Shown: in pieces, positions 9,163 to 18,456 of the stretch
Position numbering within the stretch: position 1 is the first letter of the stretch
Layout of the letters: the number at the start of each line of letters is the position of its first letter
NCBI RefSeq assembly: GCF_003946085.1
Contig: NZ_RHOB01000006.1
Location: 62,001 to 126,000 of the forward strand
Direction of reading: 5' to 3'
Source: Levilactobacillus angrenensis
GTDB taxonomy: Bacteria; Bacillota; Bacilli; Lactobacillales; Lactobacillaceae
DNA length: 64,000 nucleotides
The notes under the pieces: generated by a model
Databases searched by the model: none
The model's input: only the letters and a program-made list of their open reading frames with translations
Told to the model about the DNA's origin: nothing
Position numbers and translations under genes: made by a program

Positions 9163-9377
9163 AGTAGCGGTTGGGTTAGCCCCAGTCAGCAGTTGATTTA
9201 ACAACTAGTCTTTGATATTGCTGATAAGTCCCACCCTGCCAGAGGTAGCCAGAATGGCGCTAGCTGTGGCGACGCTATAAACTGGAGGTGTTCCTCAGAG
9301 CAGGCCCTGGTTTCACTAATCTTGGTGGATAAAATGCTGCTCCAGGAGTCAACGTATCAATTCAGCTTTCAACTTTA
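9163..9377 (-). repeat. Interspersed inverted-repeat element, shortened copy 3
   Basis: In leftward orientation this contains the block around ACTAGTCTTTGATATTGCTG (as in copy 7 near 21440-21480), then CTGGAGGTGTTCCTCAGAGC, TGGTTTCACTAATCTTGGTG and the left terminus CTTTCAACTTTA at 9366-9377. The internal spacing shows deletions relative to the complete copy. Confidence 0.8.
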
Positions 9378-9902
9378 AGTCCATCTCACGCCGACCACGT
9401 TTAGGCGGCTTCAGCGTACTATCAAACGTGTCGAGCCGATTGGTTTCGATAGTTCTCCCCCTAAACGAGTTCGTGCAAAGTCGGTGTGATTGTAATATTC
9501 GCGTCACATTTTCTTCACAATTTGTTGGTATAGTAAATTCATAACTTACGACTAAAACAAACGAATAAGTTACCAATTTTACTCCTCCAAGTAAAAAAAG
9601 GGCGGCACTGCTACTGCAACCAGCCCACTCCAAACGTAAGATACATTATCCTCTAAGCGACGACGCAGGTAATCAAGGCCTGGCCGCCGTTTTTTGTTAC
9701 CCTGGAACTGAGATTGCTGCCCGTCTGCCGTTGCAATCAGCCGACGCAGGCCCCTAGTTTGGTCAATTGTACCGGCAAACCGAGAATTCGTTAGCGACCG
9801 GTAAGGCGGCCAGCAGTCATGATGCCAGCAGCGATTTTTTACCACCCGGAATCGTTTTCAGGAAGAAAATTCACAATTTTTTACGATTTTAGCCAGCTAA
9901 AA
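9378..9902. other. Intergenic region with one hairpin and a repeat relic
   Basis: No gene is supported. On the minus strand GGGC-GG/CC-GCCC followed by seven U at about 9594-9628 looks like a terminator, yet no gene ends there. At about 9740-9835 there is a degraded piece of the repeat element (CGACGCAGGCCCCTAGTTTG and GGTAAGGCGGCCAGCAG). Confidence 0.45.
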
Positions 9903-9931
9903 TTTACACGCAACCCAAACTAGCTTATAAT
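9903..9931 (+). promoter_or_regulatory. Promoter of the 5'-nucleotidase-family gene
   Basis: TTTACA and TATAAT are separated by 17 bp. The leader of about 100 nt contains the small hairpin AAAGATTCGGCGTCTTT at 9946-9962. Confidence 0.75.
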
Positions 9932-10037
9932 TTCTTTAACACGTTAAAGATTCGGCGTCTTTTCGCGAACGGTCTGCCAGCAACTGGTCTACGTGACCCG
10001 TGGCCAGCCAGACTTCCTATTGGAGGGTGACATTACA

Positions 10038-11615
10038 ATGAAGCTGACAATTTTATCGACAAGTGATACCCACGGGTACGTCTTCCCCACGAACTACGTG
10101 AAGAAGGGAAGCCACCAAGGGTTTGGCCTGGCCCGTGCGGCCACGGTCATCGCCCGCGAGCAAGCCGCTGCCAAGGAACAAGGCCCCGTCGTGACCATTG
10201 AGAACGGGGATTTTCTGGAAGGCTCACCGCTGGCTTACTACGTGGCGCGAGTCCAGCCTAAACGCGACCCACAGCCACTGATCAACATTTACAATCAAAT
10301 CGATTATGATTGTGGCATTTTGGGCAATCATGAGTTTAACTACGGCCAGGAATACCTTCAGGCCGCGATTCGTGATGCTAAGCGCACGATTTTATGTGCC
10401 AATATTTTAGACAAAAACGGTGACCCTGAATATGGGCAGCCGTACAAAATTATTGAAAAAGATGGGCTCAAGATTGGCGTGCTGGGGTTAACGACTCAAG
10501 CCGTCTATAAATGGGAAAAGGCGACGAATATCAGCGGCCTGCAATTTGAATCGGCCTTCATTGCGGCCAAAAAATACGTCCCGATCATCCGTGAACAGGC
10601 AGACGTGGTCATTGTGTGCTACCACGGCGGCTTTGAGCGCGATTTGACCACGGGGCAGCCTAATGACATTCACGTTGGCGAAAACGAAGCCTACCACATT
10701 TTAGAGGCCATTCCGGGCATCGATGCTTTGGTGACCGGCCATCAGCATCGCCAACTGGCCACGGACGTCTTTGACATCCCCACGACCCAACCTGGGTTCC
10801 GGGGCCAAGCCGTGGGTAAAATCACGCTGGACCTCGACCGCGATGCCCACGGTCAGGTGACCGTGACGCAGCATCATTCCGAACTGGTCTCCGCGCAAGA
10901 GGCACCGCTAGATCAGAAAGTTCTCAATGCGGCTAGCGACTTGAATGCGGCGGTGGGCCACTGGCTCGACCAACCACTCGGCCACATCAAGGGCGACATG
11001 ACCTTTGATGATCCCTTTGATGCCCGCATCCACGAGACGCCGTACATCGAATTCATTCAAAAGGTCCAAATGGCCACGATGGGCGCGGACATTTCCGCCA
11101 CGGCCCTCTTCAACAATGAAGCGCGCGGCTTTGAGAATCCAATCACCATGCGCAATATCATGACCAACTACGTCTATCCCAACGGGCTGTCCCTGCTCAA
11201 CATCACTGGGGCAGACTTGCGCGCGGCGCTGGAGGTCAGTGCCCGCTACTTCAGTAATGAAGACGGCAAGATCATCGTGAACCCCGCCTTCATTCATCCC
11301 AAACATCGCCAGTACAATTACGACATGTATGAGGGTATCGATTATACCTTAAACATCGCCAATCCCGTCGGTCAACGTGTGGAGCACCTGACCTACCACG
11401 GCCAGCCCGTCACGCCTGACCAGCCCTTACGCATCGTGTTAAACCAGTATCGCGCGGTCGGTGGCGGTCACTACAGCATGTACAGTGCTGACAAGATCAT
11501 CGCTGAAAGCCAAGGGGCCATGAGTGAAATCATCGCCGACTATCTCCAGGAACATCCGGTGATTGACGCCACGGCCAACGCCAACTTCACGATTATCAAT
11601 GAACCGCGTCACTGA
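10038..11615 (+). CDS. Cytosolic 5'-nucleotidase / cyclic-nucleotide phosphodiesterase family protein
   Basis: The 525-residue protein joins an N-terminal calcineurin-like metallophosphatase domain to a C-terminal 5'-nucleotidase domain. Metal-binding motifs appear in order: STSDTHG, a central ENGDFLEGS, LGNHEFNYG, VCYHGG and TGHQHRQ. The C-terminal half (about 310-525) shows FNNEARGF and the RAVGGGHY loop of the nucleotide pocket. Secreted relatives hydrolyse nucleotides outside the cell, but no signal peptide is present here, so it probably acts in the cytosol. GGAGGGTG precedes the ATG at 10038. Exact substrate unknown. Confidence 0.88.
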   Translation: MKLTILSTSDTHGYVFPTNYVKKGSHQGFGLARAATVIAREQAAAKEQGPVVTIENGDFLEGSPLAYYVARVQPKRDPQPLINIYNQIDYDCGILGNHEFNYGQEYLQAAIRDAKRTILCANILDKNGDPEYGQPYKIIEKDGLKIGVLGLTTQAVYKWEKATNISGLQFESAFIAAKKYVPIIREQADVVIVCYHGGFERDLTTGQPNDIHVGENEAYHILEAIPGIDALVTGHQHRQLATDVFDIPTTQPGFRGQAVGKITLDLDRDAHGQVTVTQHHSELVSAQEAPLDQKVLNAASDLNAAVGHWLDQPLGHIKGDMTFDDPFDARIHETPYIEFIQKVQMATMGADISATALFNNEARGFENPITMRNIMTNYVYPNGLSLLNITGADLRAALEVSARYFSNEDGKIIVNPAFIHPKHRQYNYDMYEGIDYTLNIANPVGQRVEHLTYHGQPVTPDQPLRIVLNQYRAVGGGHYSMYSADKIIAESQGAMSEIIADYLQEHPVIDATANANFTIINEPRH

Positions 11616-11621
11616 GACTTT

Positions 11622-11679
11622 AAAAAAGGTTATCCTGGTTTCACCACTTTGTGTGGCTGACTGAGAATAGCCTTTTTTC
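11622..11679 (+). terminator. Terminator after the nucleotidase gene
   Basis: AAAAAAGGTTATCCTG pairs imperfectly with CTGAGAATAGCC, followed by six U. Confidence 0.65.
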
Positions 11680-11691
11680 GTCGAATTAGAC

Positions 11692-11745
11692 AAAAAATCC
11701 GCTTCAACACGGTGTCTATCAGACAGCGTGTTGAAGCGGATTCCT
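11692..11745 (-). terminator. Terminator of the RNase Y gene
   Basis: AATCCGCTTCAACACG pairs perfectly with CGTGTTGAAGCGGATT; the minus-strand side is followed by U-rich sequence, 12 bp past the stop codon. Confidence 0.85.
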
Positions 11746-11756
11746 TCACAGGCCGA

Positions 11757-13367
11757 CTAGCTCGCACTAGCCGCCTTTTTCTTTTTCTTCTTTTTGGTCT
11801 TTTTCTTTTCATCGCCGACATACTCGACCGCCGTCGACTGGCGAATCGTAGTGACCTTGATTTTCCCGGGATAGGTCAGCGTGTTTTCAATCTGCTTGGC
11901 CACTTCTTGGGTCAGGCTGGCCGCGGCATGGTCATCCAATTCCTTGGGCTTGACGATAATCCGCAGTTCCCGGCCGGCTTGAATGGCGTAGCTTTCCGCG
12001 ACACCCTCTTGGTCGTTAGCGATTTTTTCCAAAGCGCGCAACCGATTGATGTAATCTTCAACGGATTCGCTTCGAGCCCCTGGCCGCGCACCGGAAACGG
12101 CATCAGCAGCCGCCACCAAATCAGCCAGCGGTGACGTCTTTTCGACATCCCCATGGTGGGCCGCAATGGCATTGATGACCACGTCGTCCTCGCCATACTT
12201 CTGAGCAAATTCCGTCCCGATTTCCACGTGGGTTCCCTCGACTTCGTGGTCGATGGCTTTCCCAATGTCGTGTAAGAGACCGGCACGGCGGGCCAAACGG
12301 GTGTTGTACCCCAAACGAGCCGCCATGGCCCCGGTCAGTTGGGCCACTTCAATCGAGTGCAGGAGAACGTTTTGCCCGTAACTGGTCCGGTACTTGAGAC
12401 GACCGATCAGCTTCATCAAATCGGGATGCATCCACCCCACGTGTAAGAGACTGACGGTTTGTTCCCCGGTTTCCCAGAGGCTGTGGTTGACGTCGCGTTG
12501 GGCGTTTTCCACCTGCGTTTCAATCTGGTTAGCCGAAATGCGGCGACTGGCGACCAAATTGGTCAACGCCAGTCGGGCAACTTCGCGGCGAATCGGATCG
12601 TGCGTGCTAATAAATAACGTGGTGTTGTCATCCGGCACGAAGATCAGGTCAGTCCCGGTCAGCGTTTCTAACAAACGAATGTGCTGGCCATCGCGGCCGA
12701 TGATCTTACTGCGAATCTCACCGTTGGGCACGGTCACGGTGTGCTCCATGTGTTCCTTGGGTAAGTCTTGCGGACCGCTTTCCGTGGCAGATAATACCAC
12801 GTCTTTGGCCCATTTTTCAGCGTTGGCTACGGCGTTATCATTGAGGGCTTTGATCTCAATGTCGCGGTCCCGTTTCAAGGCCAACTCAGTGTCTTGTAAC
12901 ACGTGGTCCTTAGCCGCCGCGTCGTCCATCCCGGCCCGGTCAGCCAGCGTCTCGTCGCGCGTCGTCCGTAAGACTGCCGCGTCATCTCGCAAGCCGTGAA
13001 TGGCCTGCCGTTGGTCGCGGTTACTTTGACTCCGCTCGTCTAACATCGCCGTTTGGTCGTCTAACCGGACACTCATTTGGCCCAGTAACTGTTCGCGTTG
13101 TTGTCGCCGTTGTTCTCTGACAGCAATATCATTTTTTTGTTCGGTCAATTCATCTTTAACTGACTGTTGATAGGCTAACGTGTCACGCTTGGCTTCAGCG
13201 TTTAATTTTGCCACACGCTGCTGCGTTTTCGTCTTGGCCTGGGCAATGATGCCACGAGCCTGTTCCTGAACCGCCAGGAGCTCCTGACGATGCTTGTGAC
13301 GGCGCACCAGATAGCCGACCAGCAATCCGATCAATAGGAGACCGATGATGAGTCCTGTATTTAGCAA
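11757..13367 (-). CDS. rny: Ribonuclease Y family endoribonuclease with poly-lysine tail
   Basis: The 536-residue protein has an N-terminal membrane anchor (3-21), a coiled-coil of charged heptads (about 25-190), a KH domain with GxxG in IIGRDGQHI (about 210-270), and an HD domain with LLHDIGKA (His366-Asp367) and AAHHGD. RNase Y starts mRNA decay at the membrane. It is more diverged than usual between KH and HD (LLHVGWMHPDL), and ends in a tail where KKKTKKKKKKK follows the normal AVEYV terminus. It starts with TTG after AAGGAG. No recA or mutS neighbour is present, so a second rny copy elsewhere is possible. Confidence 0.85.
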   Translation of the reverse strand: MLNTGLIIGLLLIGLLVGYLVRRHKHRQELLAVQEQARGIIAQAKTKTQQRVAKLNAEAKRDTLAYQQSVKDELTEQKNDIAVREQRRQQREQLLGQMSVRLDDQTAMLDERSQSNRDQRQAIHGLRDDAAVLRTTRDETLADRAGMDDAAAKDHVLQDTELALKRDRDIEIKALNDNAVANAEKWAKDVVLSATESGPQDLPKEHMEHTVTVPNGEIRSKIIGRDGQHIRLLETLTGTDLIFVPDDNTTLFISTHDPIRREVARLALTNLVASRRISANQIETQVENAQRDVNHSLWETGEQTVSLLHVGWMHPDLMKLIGRLKYRTSYGQNVLLHSIEVAQLTGAMAARLGYNTRLARRAGLLHDIGKAIDHEVEGTHVEIGTEFAQKYGEDDVVINAIAAHHGDVEKTSPLADLVAAADAVSGARPGARSESVEDYINRLRALEKIANDQEGVAESYAIQAGRELRIIVKPKELDDHAAASLTQEVAKQIENTLTYPGKIKVTTIRQSTAVEYVGDEKKKTKKKKKKKAASAS

Positions 13368-13467
13368 ATTGGTCGTGCTCCTTAGTTTGTCAATCCCGAC
13401 GATTCGCCGGGTGGATTGGTCACTTATCTCGTTAATTATACGCTATTTACGGCCACAACCCAACCAA

Positions 13468-14160
13468 TCATCTATCTGGATTTTCCATGGCTGCTGGGAC
13501 GAATAGCCAGGCCAGCAAAATTAATTTTAATGCGGTCGCAATCCACAACACACCCAGTGCCGTTAACACCGCCAGCCGCGCGCCAATGGCACAACCGAGA
13601 ATAAACGTGACTAAGACGATGGCGATGCGCCGTTGCTTGTCGCGGGCCGCGCGGTCGCCGTCGAACCAAGCGCGATAGGTAGCCGTCGCCAAATTCTTGG
13701 TATTGCCGGTCATGATGCCGTTGTTGATACCGATGCCGCCGACCTGACGAAAGACCGTCAGCTCATAGCCAGCCACGATACCCAAGCAAAAAATCAACCA
13801 CAGGGTCGGTATCGCCGTCTGCAGGCTCGCCAACACCGTGTAAGCGACCACGTCCAGTAGCATCAGCCACCGCATTTGCCGGCGCTTATTGCCCTGACCC
13901 AGATGTTCACTCAAGCCTTGCGCCAAAAAGCAGCCCAGAAAATAACCGATCCAAACGGGCACGTTGACCCACGCGGCTCGCCAGCCGTGTTCGACCAGTT
14001 TCACCACGAAGACCACCAGGTTCCCCGTTTGGGCACTCACGAAGACTGCCCCGTGATTCAGAAACGTATCAGCATCGACCATCCCCATGACCAGCGTGGC
14101 GCCTAGCGTCAGGATGGTCTCGGTCACGGGCCGAAATTGCCGCGAAACTGTCGGTCCCAT
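13468..14160 (-). CDS. DUF1275 (YoaK-like) membrane protein
   Basis: The 230-residue protein with about six membrane segments carries the DUF1275 hallmark at its front (MGMVDADTFLNHGAVFVSAQ, then TGN) and again TGNTKNLA in the middle. The function of the family is unknown. The ATG at 14160 is preceded by AAAGGAG. The frame stays open 67 codons further upstream, but that part is translated repeat-element DNA and is not included. No partner gene is adjacent. Confidence 0.85.
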   Translation of the reverse strand: MGPTVSRQFRPVTETILTLGATLVMGMVDADTFLNHGAVFVSAQTGNLVVFVVKLVEHGWRAAWVNVPVWIGYFLGCFLAQGLSEHLGQGNKRRQMRWLMLLDVVAYTVLASLQTAIPTLWLIFCLGIVAGYELTVFRQVGGIGINNGIMTGNTKNLATATYRAWFDGDRAARDKQRRIAIVLVTFILGCAIGARLAVLTALGVLWIATALKLILLAWLFVPAAMENPDR

Positions 14161-14204
14161 CCAATCATCTCCTTTGTCTTCAACGTTATTGCAATTCGGT
14201 TGCC

Positions 14205-14829
14205 CCTTGGTGATAACGACGAAACTGGTCGCCTGCCGCCTGCCGCTCCGCGAATAGGTGCTGGAACGCGGTGGGCGGACGGGGCGAGCCAAAGGTCGGT
14301 CTCGCCGCCTCGCTTTGAGCCGAAGACCGCGTCTCAAAGACGCCAGTTCCCTAACCGACAAAGCCCGTCGCTAAGGGAACTCCCACGGCTGAGCACCTAT
14401 TCGCTCCACTCTCGGCTACGATAGCGGTCGTCAGTGGGCAGGTGTTAACGCAGACACCACTGTAGTTGACAGTGATACCCGGCCGTCGCATCGTTGAAAC
14501 GTGGCCGCTTAGTTGTGGCATCTTATCAGCCCAAAATTGGTTAGTCTGCCTGGCCTACGCCAAAGCTCGGGCGAAATCAATCTTGCCGGAGGAGGCCAGG
14601 GGTGGAGCCAGCTGTGTCGACGGTGTTGGCTGAGGTCCCTTCTCAGCCTACAGCGTGGGGCGACTTCGAAGACTCGCGGCTTTTGCGAGGCTTTGAAGCG
14701 AGCCGGAAGCCCGCTTCTCAGGCTGGAGGTGGTCCCCATAGCAGGCGGAACCCCTGGCAGCCGCAGGCAACTGGTTTCGACTAGCGTTCCAGCGCCTAGT
14801 CGTGGAGCGGTAAGGCGGCCAGCACGAAT
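14205..14829 (-). repeat. Interspersed inverted-repeat element, long diverged copy 4
   Basis: This leftward copy of about 620 bp aligns by eye along nearly the whole element: the GGAACGCGGTGGGCGGAC core, CGCTTTGAGCCGAAGACCGC, GTCTCAAAGACGCCAGTT, then GTCGACGGTGTTGGCTGAGG, CTCAGGCTGGAGGTG and AGCAGGCGGAACCCCTGGC. Clear TIRs are not kept. It fills the whole gap between two leftward genes and ends a few bases from the stop of the hydrolase gene at 14836. Confidence 0.8.
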
Positions 14830-14835
14830 GACCAT

Positions 14836-15780
14836 TTATTGAATATACTTCGCCAAGAATTCGCGGACCTTTTGCGTGTAGCGCTTAGGTGAATGCGACA
14901 GGGATGCGGCGTGCGCAGCGCCGGGGACCACCAGCAATTGCTTAGGCCCGGCGTCGGCGCGATAAACCTGGTACACCATCTTCGTGGGCACGAAGGTATC
15001 TGCGCCCCCGTGAATGAACAGCATCGGCTTGTGATTGCGTTTGACCGCGGCGACACTGTTGGCGTCCTTGAAGTAAAATCCTGCCCGCAACTTCGTGACC
15101 AGACTGGTCAAGGGTACCAGTGGCCAGTGGGGCAAATTGTACATTTGCTTGGCTTGATACGTGATTTCTGCGTCGGCATTGGTGTAACCGCAGTCTTCAA
15201 TGTAGGCCTTGAGTTGTCGCGGCGTCTTTAAGCCACTGGTCATCATGGTCGTGGCGCCCCCCATCGACACGCCGAACAAGACCACTTGCGACTGCGGCCC
15301 CTGTTTGGCGATGACCTGGTTGACCCATTTCAAATAATCTCGGCTCTCATAGTGGCCGTAACTGATGACCTTCCCCTGACTTTGCCCCTGACCGCGGGTG
15401 TCCGGAATCAACGTGTTGTAGCCCAGGTCATGGAACATGCCGGCGTAACCGCCCATGGCTTCCTTATTAGAAGCGAAGCCGTGGACCAGCACCACGGTCT
15501 TCTTGGTCGCCTTAGCGGCTGGAATGTAGTCGGCCACCAATTTCAAATTCGTACCCGCCGCCTTTTCCGTCCAACGATACTTGTGAACGTCTTGGTACCA
15601 CTTCTTTTGGGCGTACAACGGATTGGATTTCTTCAACGGTTTGGCCGCCGCGATGAAGTCCTTCTTGCCACTCGCTACTGTCATGTTATAAAAATAAAAG
15701 CTGGCACCGATCAGGCCGCCCAGAATTAGAATTACCAAAATTCCGCCGGCAATCAGCCACCGTTTTCGTCGTTTACTCAC
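14836..15780 (-). CDS. Membrane-anchored alpha/beta hydrolase
   Basis: The 314-residue protein has one N-terminal membrane segment (about 8-32) that should leave the catalytic domain outside the cell. The nucleophile lies in FGVSMGGA, the acid in HGGADTFVP and the base in PGAAHAAS; the oxyanion segment is VLVHGFASN. It belongs to the family of YqkD/BAAT-type hydrolases; esters or peptide-like wall components are possible substrates, which I cannot narrow. It starts with GTG at 15780, nine bases after AGGAGG. Confidence 0.85.
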   Translation of the reverse strand: MSKRRKRWLIAGGILVILILGGLIGASFYFYNMTVASGKKDFIAAAKPLKKSNPLYAQKKWYQDVHKYRWTEKAAGTNLKLVADYIPAAKATKKTVVLVHGFASNKEAMGGYAGMFHDLGYNTLIPDTRGQGQSQGKVISYGHYESRDYLKWVNQVIAKQGPQSQVVLFGVSMGGATTMMTSGLKTPRQLKAYIEDCGYTNADAEITYQAKQMYNLPHWPLVPLTSLVTKLRAGFYFKDANSVAAVKRNHKPMLFIHGGADTFVPTKMVYQVYRADAGPKQLLVVPGAAHAASLSHSPKRYTQKVREFLAKYIQ

Positions 15781-15905
15781 AGTCCCTGTCCTCCTAAATT
15801 TCTCAATTCTCTCTCACTGGTAAGTATACGAAGTTCTTTAAGCCAGCGCAACGCCTATGAAGTTTGCTATAATGGTTTCAACTTAATTTGTAGGAGGGGT
15901 CGCTG

Positions 15906-17714
15906 ATGACTTACGCTTTAACTTGGGATCTCGATTCACTATTTCCGGGCGGGATCAACTCCGCGCAATTGAAAACCAAGCTTACCCAGACGCAAAGTGC
16001 CATTGCGTCATTGGGAGACCTGTTAGACCGCTGGGACGCTGCGAGTGACGCACCGGCATATCACCAATTTGTTAAATTAATGACGCAACTGCAAAAGATC
16101 GCCGCTGCCCTCGGGCAAATGGGCATCTTCATTACCGCCGTCGGTTCAGCGGACGTGAACAATCCCGACGTTGCCCCGATGGAAGCCGAACTGCGCAACT
16201 TAGGCACTCAGGCCGATAACGTCAGTGGCAAACTGAAAAAGGTGTTGGTCCAAGTGCCCGACGCTAATTTCACCGCCATGTTGGCCACGCCAGCCCTCCA
16301 ACCGATTGCGTTTAACTTAAAAGAAATGCGCGACGACGGCAAGGAACTGCTGGACGACAAGACGGAAGCTTTGATCAGTCGCCTCAATCTCGACGGCAAG
16401 GCTGCCTGGAGTAGTCACTACGATTCGCTAGTCGCCACCGTGACCGTGCCCTTCCACGACGCGGCCGGTAACGCGGTAACGTTGTCCGCTGGGCAAGCCG
16501 ACAACAATCTGTTGGGCAACGCCGACCCCGACTACCGCGCCGCCTTACTGCCAGCCTGGGAACAGGCGTGGACGGATAAGGAACAGCTCTTCGCCGACAC
16601 GTTGAACCATTTGGCCGGCTTCCGGTTAACGGAATACGCCGCCCACGGCACCACCGATTTTCTCCGGGAACCGCTGCGGGATAACCGGATGAGCGCCGCC
16701 ACGCTCAACACCATTTGGCAAGTCGTCGACGATAACAAGCAATTCTTGCTCGACTACCTCGACCGCAAGGCGGCGTTGCTGGGGAAGAAGCACGCCGGTT
16801 GGCAGGACGTGGAGGCGCCTTTGAATCTGCCAGGTAGCACGCCCCATCAGTTCACCTATGACGAGGCCGCAGACTTCATCATCAAACACTACGGCGAATT
16901 CTCACCAAAAATGGCGGCCCTGGCCAAACACGCCTTTGAACACCGCTGGATCGAAGCCGAGGACCGCGCGGGGAAAGCACCTGGTGGCTGGATGGAAAGC
17001 GCGCCGGAAACCAATGAGTCACGGATTTTCATGACCTTCACTGGCTCGCCCAATGACGTCGCCACGTTGGCTCACGAACTGGGGCACGCCTTTCACTCCA
17101 GCGTCATCAGCGACCTGCCCCAATTGCGGCAAGATTACGCCATGAACGTCGCGGAAACGGCCTCGACCTTTGGCGAACTGATTGTCGCCGACGCCAACGT
17201 CAAGGCAGCCCAGACCGACGCGGAAAAAATTTCCCTGCTGAACGCTAAGATGGACAATCCACTGGCCATGTTCCTCAATATTCGGGCCCGCTACCTCTTT
17301 GAAACGCGCTTTTACCAACTGCGCCAAAAGAAGCTGGTCACGCCAGCCGAATTAAACGAACTCATGCTCAATGCGCAAAAAGAAGCCTTTGGCCATGACC
17401 TGTCGACGTACTCACCCCATCTGTGGGCTAGCAAGCTGCATTTCTACATCGACGAACCCGCCTTTTACAACTTCCCGTACGTCTTCGGCTACCTGTTTAG
17501 TCTGGGCATCTACGCCAAGGCGCAACAATCCGGCGATTTCGAGGACAGCTACATCGCCCTCTTACGCGATACGGCCAACATGACGACGGAAGAATTGGCG
17601 CAAAAACACCTGGGCGTTGATTTGACCCAGCCCGACTTCTGGCTAGCCGGTGTCAAACTGATCAAGCGCGACGTCGCCGACTTCATGCGCCTTACTGACC
17701 CGCTGGTGAAGTAA
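15906..17714 (+). CDS. pepF: Oligoendopeptidase F (M3 metallopeptidase)
   Basis: The 602-residue cytosolic zinc peptidase has the family length. The zinc site is HELGH (His390-Glu391-His394) within TLAHELGHAFHS, and the third ligand region is NVAETASTFGE. The C-terminal FYNFPYVFGYLFSLGIYA is typical of PepF. It cleaves peptides of about 7-17 residues and so can follow Opp uptake. GGAGGGG precedes the ATG at 15906. A relic of the repeat element starts directly after the stop. Confidence 0.95.
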   Translation: MTYALTWDLDSLFPGGINSAQLKTKLTQTQSAIASLGDLLDRWDAASDAPAYHQFVKLMTQLQKIAAALGQMGIFITAVGSADVNNPDVAPMEAELRNLGTQADNVSGKLKKVLVQVPDANFTAMLATPALQPIAFNLKEMRDDGKELLDDKTEALISRLNLDGKAAWSSHYDSLVATVTVPFHDAAGNAVTLSAGQADNNLLGNADPDYRAALLPAWEQAWTDKEQLFADTLNHLAGFRLTEYAAHGTTDFLREPLRDNRMSAATLNTIWQVVDDNKQFLLDYLDRKAALLGKKHAGWQDVEAPLNLPGSTPHQFTYDEAADFIIKHYGEFSPKMAALAKHAFEHRWIEAEDRAGKAPGGWMESAPETNESRIFMTFTGSPNDVATLAHELGHAFHSSVISDLPQLRQDYAMNVAETASTFGELIVADANVKAAQTDAEKISLLNAKMDNPLAMFLNIRARYLFETRFYQLRQKKLVTPAELNELMLNAQKEAFGHDLSTYSPHLWASKLHFYIDEPAFYNFPYVFGYLFSLGIYAKAQQSGDFEDSYIALLRDTANMTTEELAQKHLGVDLTQPDFWLAGVKLIKRDVADFMRLTDPLVK

Positions 17715-17739
17715 CGCTCCTGGCACCACGTTTCCAACA

Positions 17740-17811
17740 GACCGACCTTTGGCTCGACCCGTCCGCCCACCGCGTTCCGGCCCGTATTTGGCGCCACGGT
17801 CAGACGACCAG
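17740..17811 (+). repeat. Core relic of the interspersed element (copy 5)
   Basis: GACCTTTGGCTCGACCCGTC followed by CGCCCACCGCGTTCC matches the core of the copy at 42660-42730. Both ends are missing. Confidence 0.7.
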
Positions 17812-17828
17812 TAAACTTTCCCTTAAAA

Positions 17829-17848
17829 ACCACAGAGAGTGGTATAAT
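17829..17848. promoter_or_regulatory. Promoter -10 with overlapping palindrome (motif site 3)
   Basis: ACCAC-AGAGA-GTGGT at 17829-17843 runs into a consensus TATAAT at 17843-17848. The inner 13-mer is the inverted form of CCACNCTCTGTGG seen at 5530 and 5980. Position over the -10 suggests repressor binding, perhaps by the HTH protein encoded just downstream. Confidence 0.55.
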
Positions 17849-17877
17849 AGTCTTAATCAAGACTAGGAAAGAAACGG

Positions 17878-18306
17878 GTGAGTGAAATGTTTCCAGAACG
17901 ACTTCGGGCCTTACGGCGAGGCCAACATATTACTTTGGGTGAGCTGGCCGCGGCGCTAAACGCCCTCCCAACCGAGGCGCATACACGCAAGAATACCGCC
18001 TCACAACTGGGTAACTGGGAACGCGGCATTCGGACCCCGTCCTTCATGGAAGTGCGCAAGCTTGCCGAATACTTTGACGTCACGATGGACTACCTCACGG
18101 GGAAGGCCGAACGTGACGAATACGATTTGGGACGCCTCTTCTTGTCCGGCAAGCAACTGAGCTTTAACCGGGAACTGTTGAGCGGCCAAGACCGTTATGA
18201 AATTTACCAATTGATCGATGGCTACCTGCATGGCCGGGAAAACCGGACCACCACGTCGTCACCGAACCAACAAGAGGAACTGGATCTACATTTAGACGAC
18301 CATTAA
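17878..18306 (+). CDS. Small HTH (XRE/Cro-like) transcriptional regulator
   Basis: The first 75 of 142 residues form an XRE-type helix-turn-helix domain: FPERLRALRRGQHITLGELA, then SQLGNWERGIRTPSFMEVRK and DVTMDYLTG. The insertion between the helices is longer than usual. The C-terminal part (about 85-142) is polar with no recognised domain. I use the GTG at 17878, with AGGAAA eight bases before; an ATG three codons later is possible. The palindrome over its own promoter suggests autoregulation. Targets unknown. Confidence 0.8.
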   Translation: MSEMFPERLRALRRGQHITLGELAAALNALPTEAHTRKNTASQLGNWERGIRTPSFMEVRKLAEYFDVTMDYLTGKAERDEYDLGRLFLSGKQLSFNRELLSGQDRYEIYQLIDGYLHGRENRTTTSSPNQQEELDLHLDDH

Positions 18307-18312
18307 TCAGGG

Positions 18313-18352
18313 GTCGGCTGGTCAGCGAACCTGCTAACCAGCCGGCTTTTCT
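18313..18352 (+). terminator. Terminator of the HTH gene
   Basis: GGCTGGT pairs with AACCAGCC, followed by GGCTTTTC. Confidence 0.75.
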
Positions 18353-18456
18353 TGTGGGTCGCCCTACTCTTACTAACGAAATCCCCGCGCGATTTGTGAC
18401 CCGTTTGCGGTCGATTTAAACTTTTCTTAGTATTTCTATCAGAAAGGACCTTTACT

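Noticed and set aside
9579-9845. 88-codon leftward open frame with partly protein-like sequence
   Set aside because: It starts with GTG without a ribosome site, runs through a terminator-like hairpin at 9594-9628 and includes a relic of the repeat element.
14161-14361. N-terminal extension of 67 codons for the DUF1275 gene
   Set aside because: These codons translate repeat-element DNA; the ATG at 14160 has a good AAAGGAG and the domain starts right after it.
14513-14842. Overlapping open frames of about 100 codons on both strands
   Set aside because: They lie wholly in repeat copy 4, where high GC content keeps several frames open; other copies do not conserve them.
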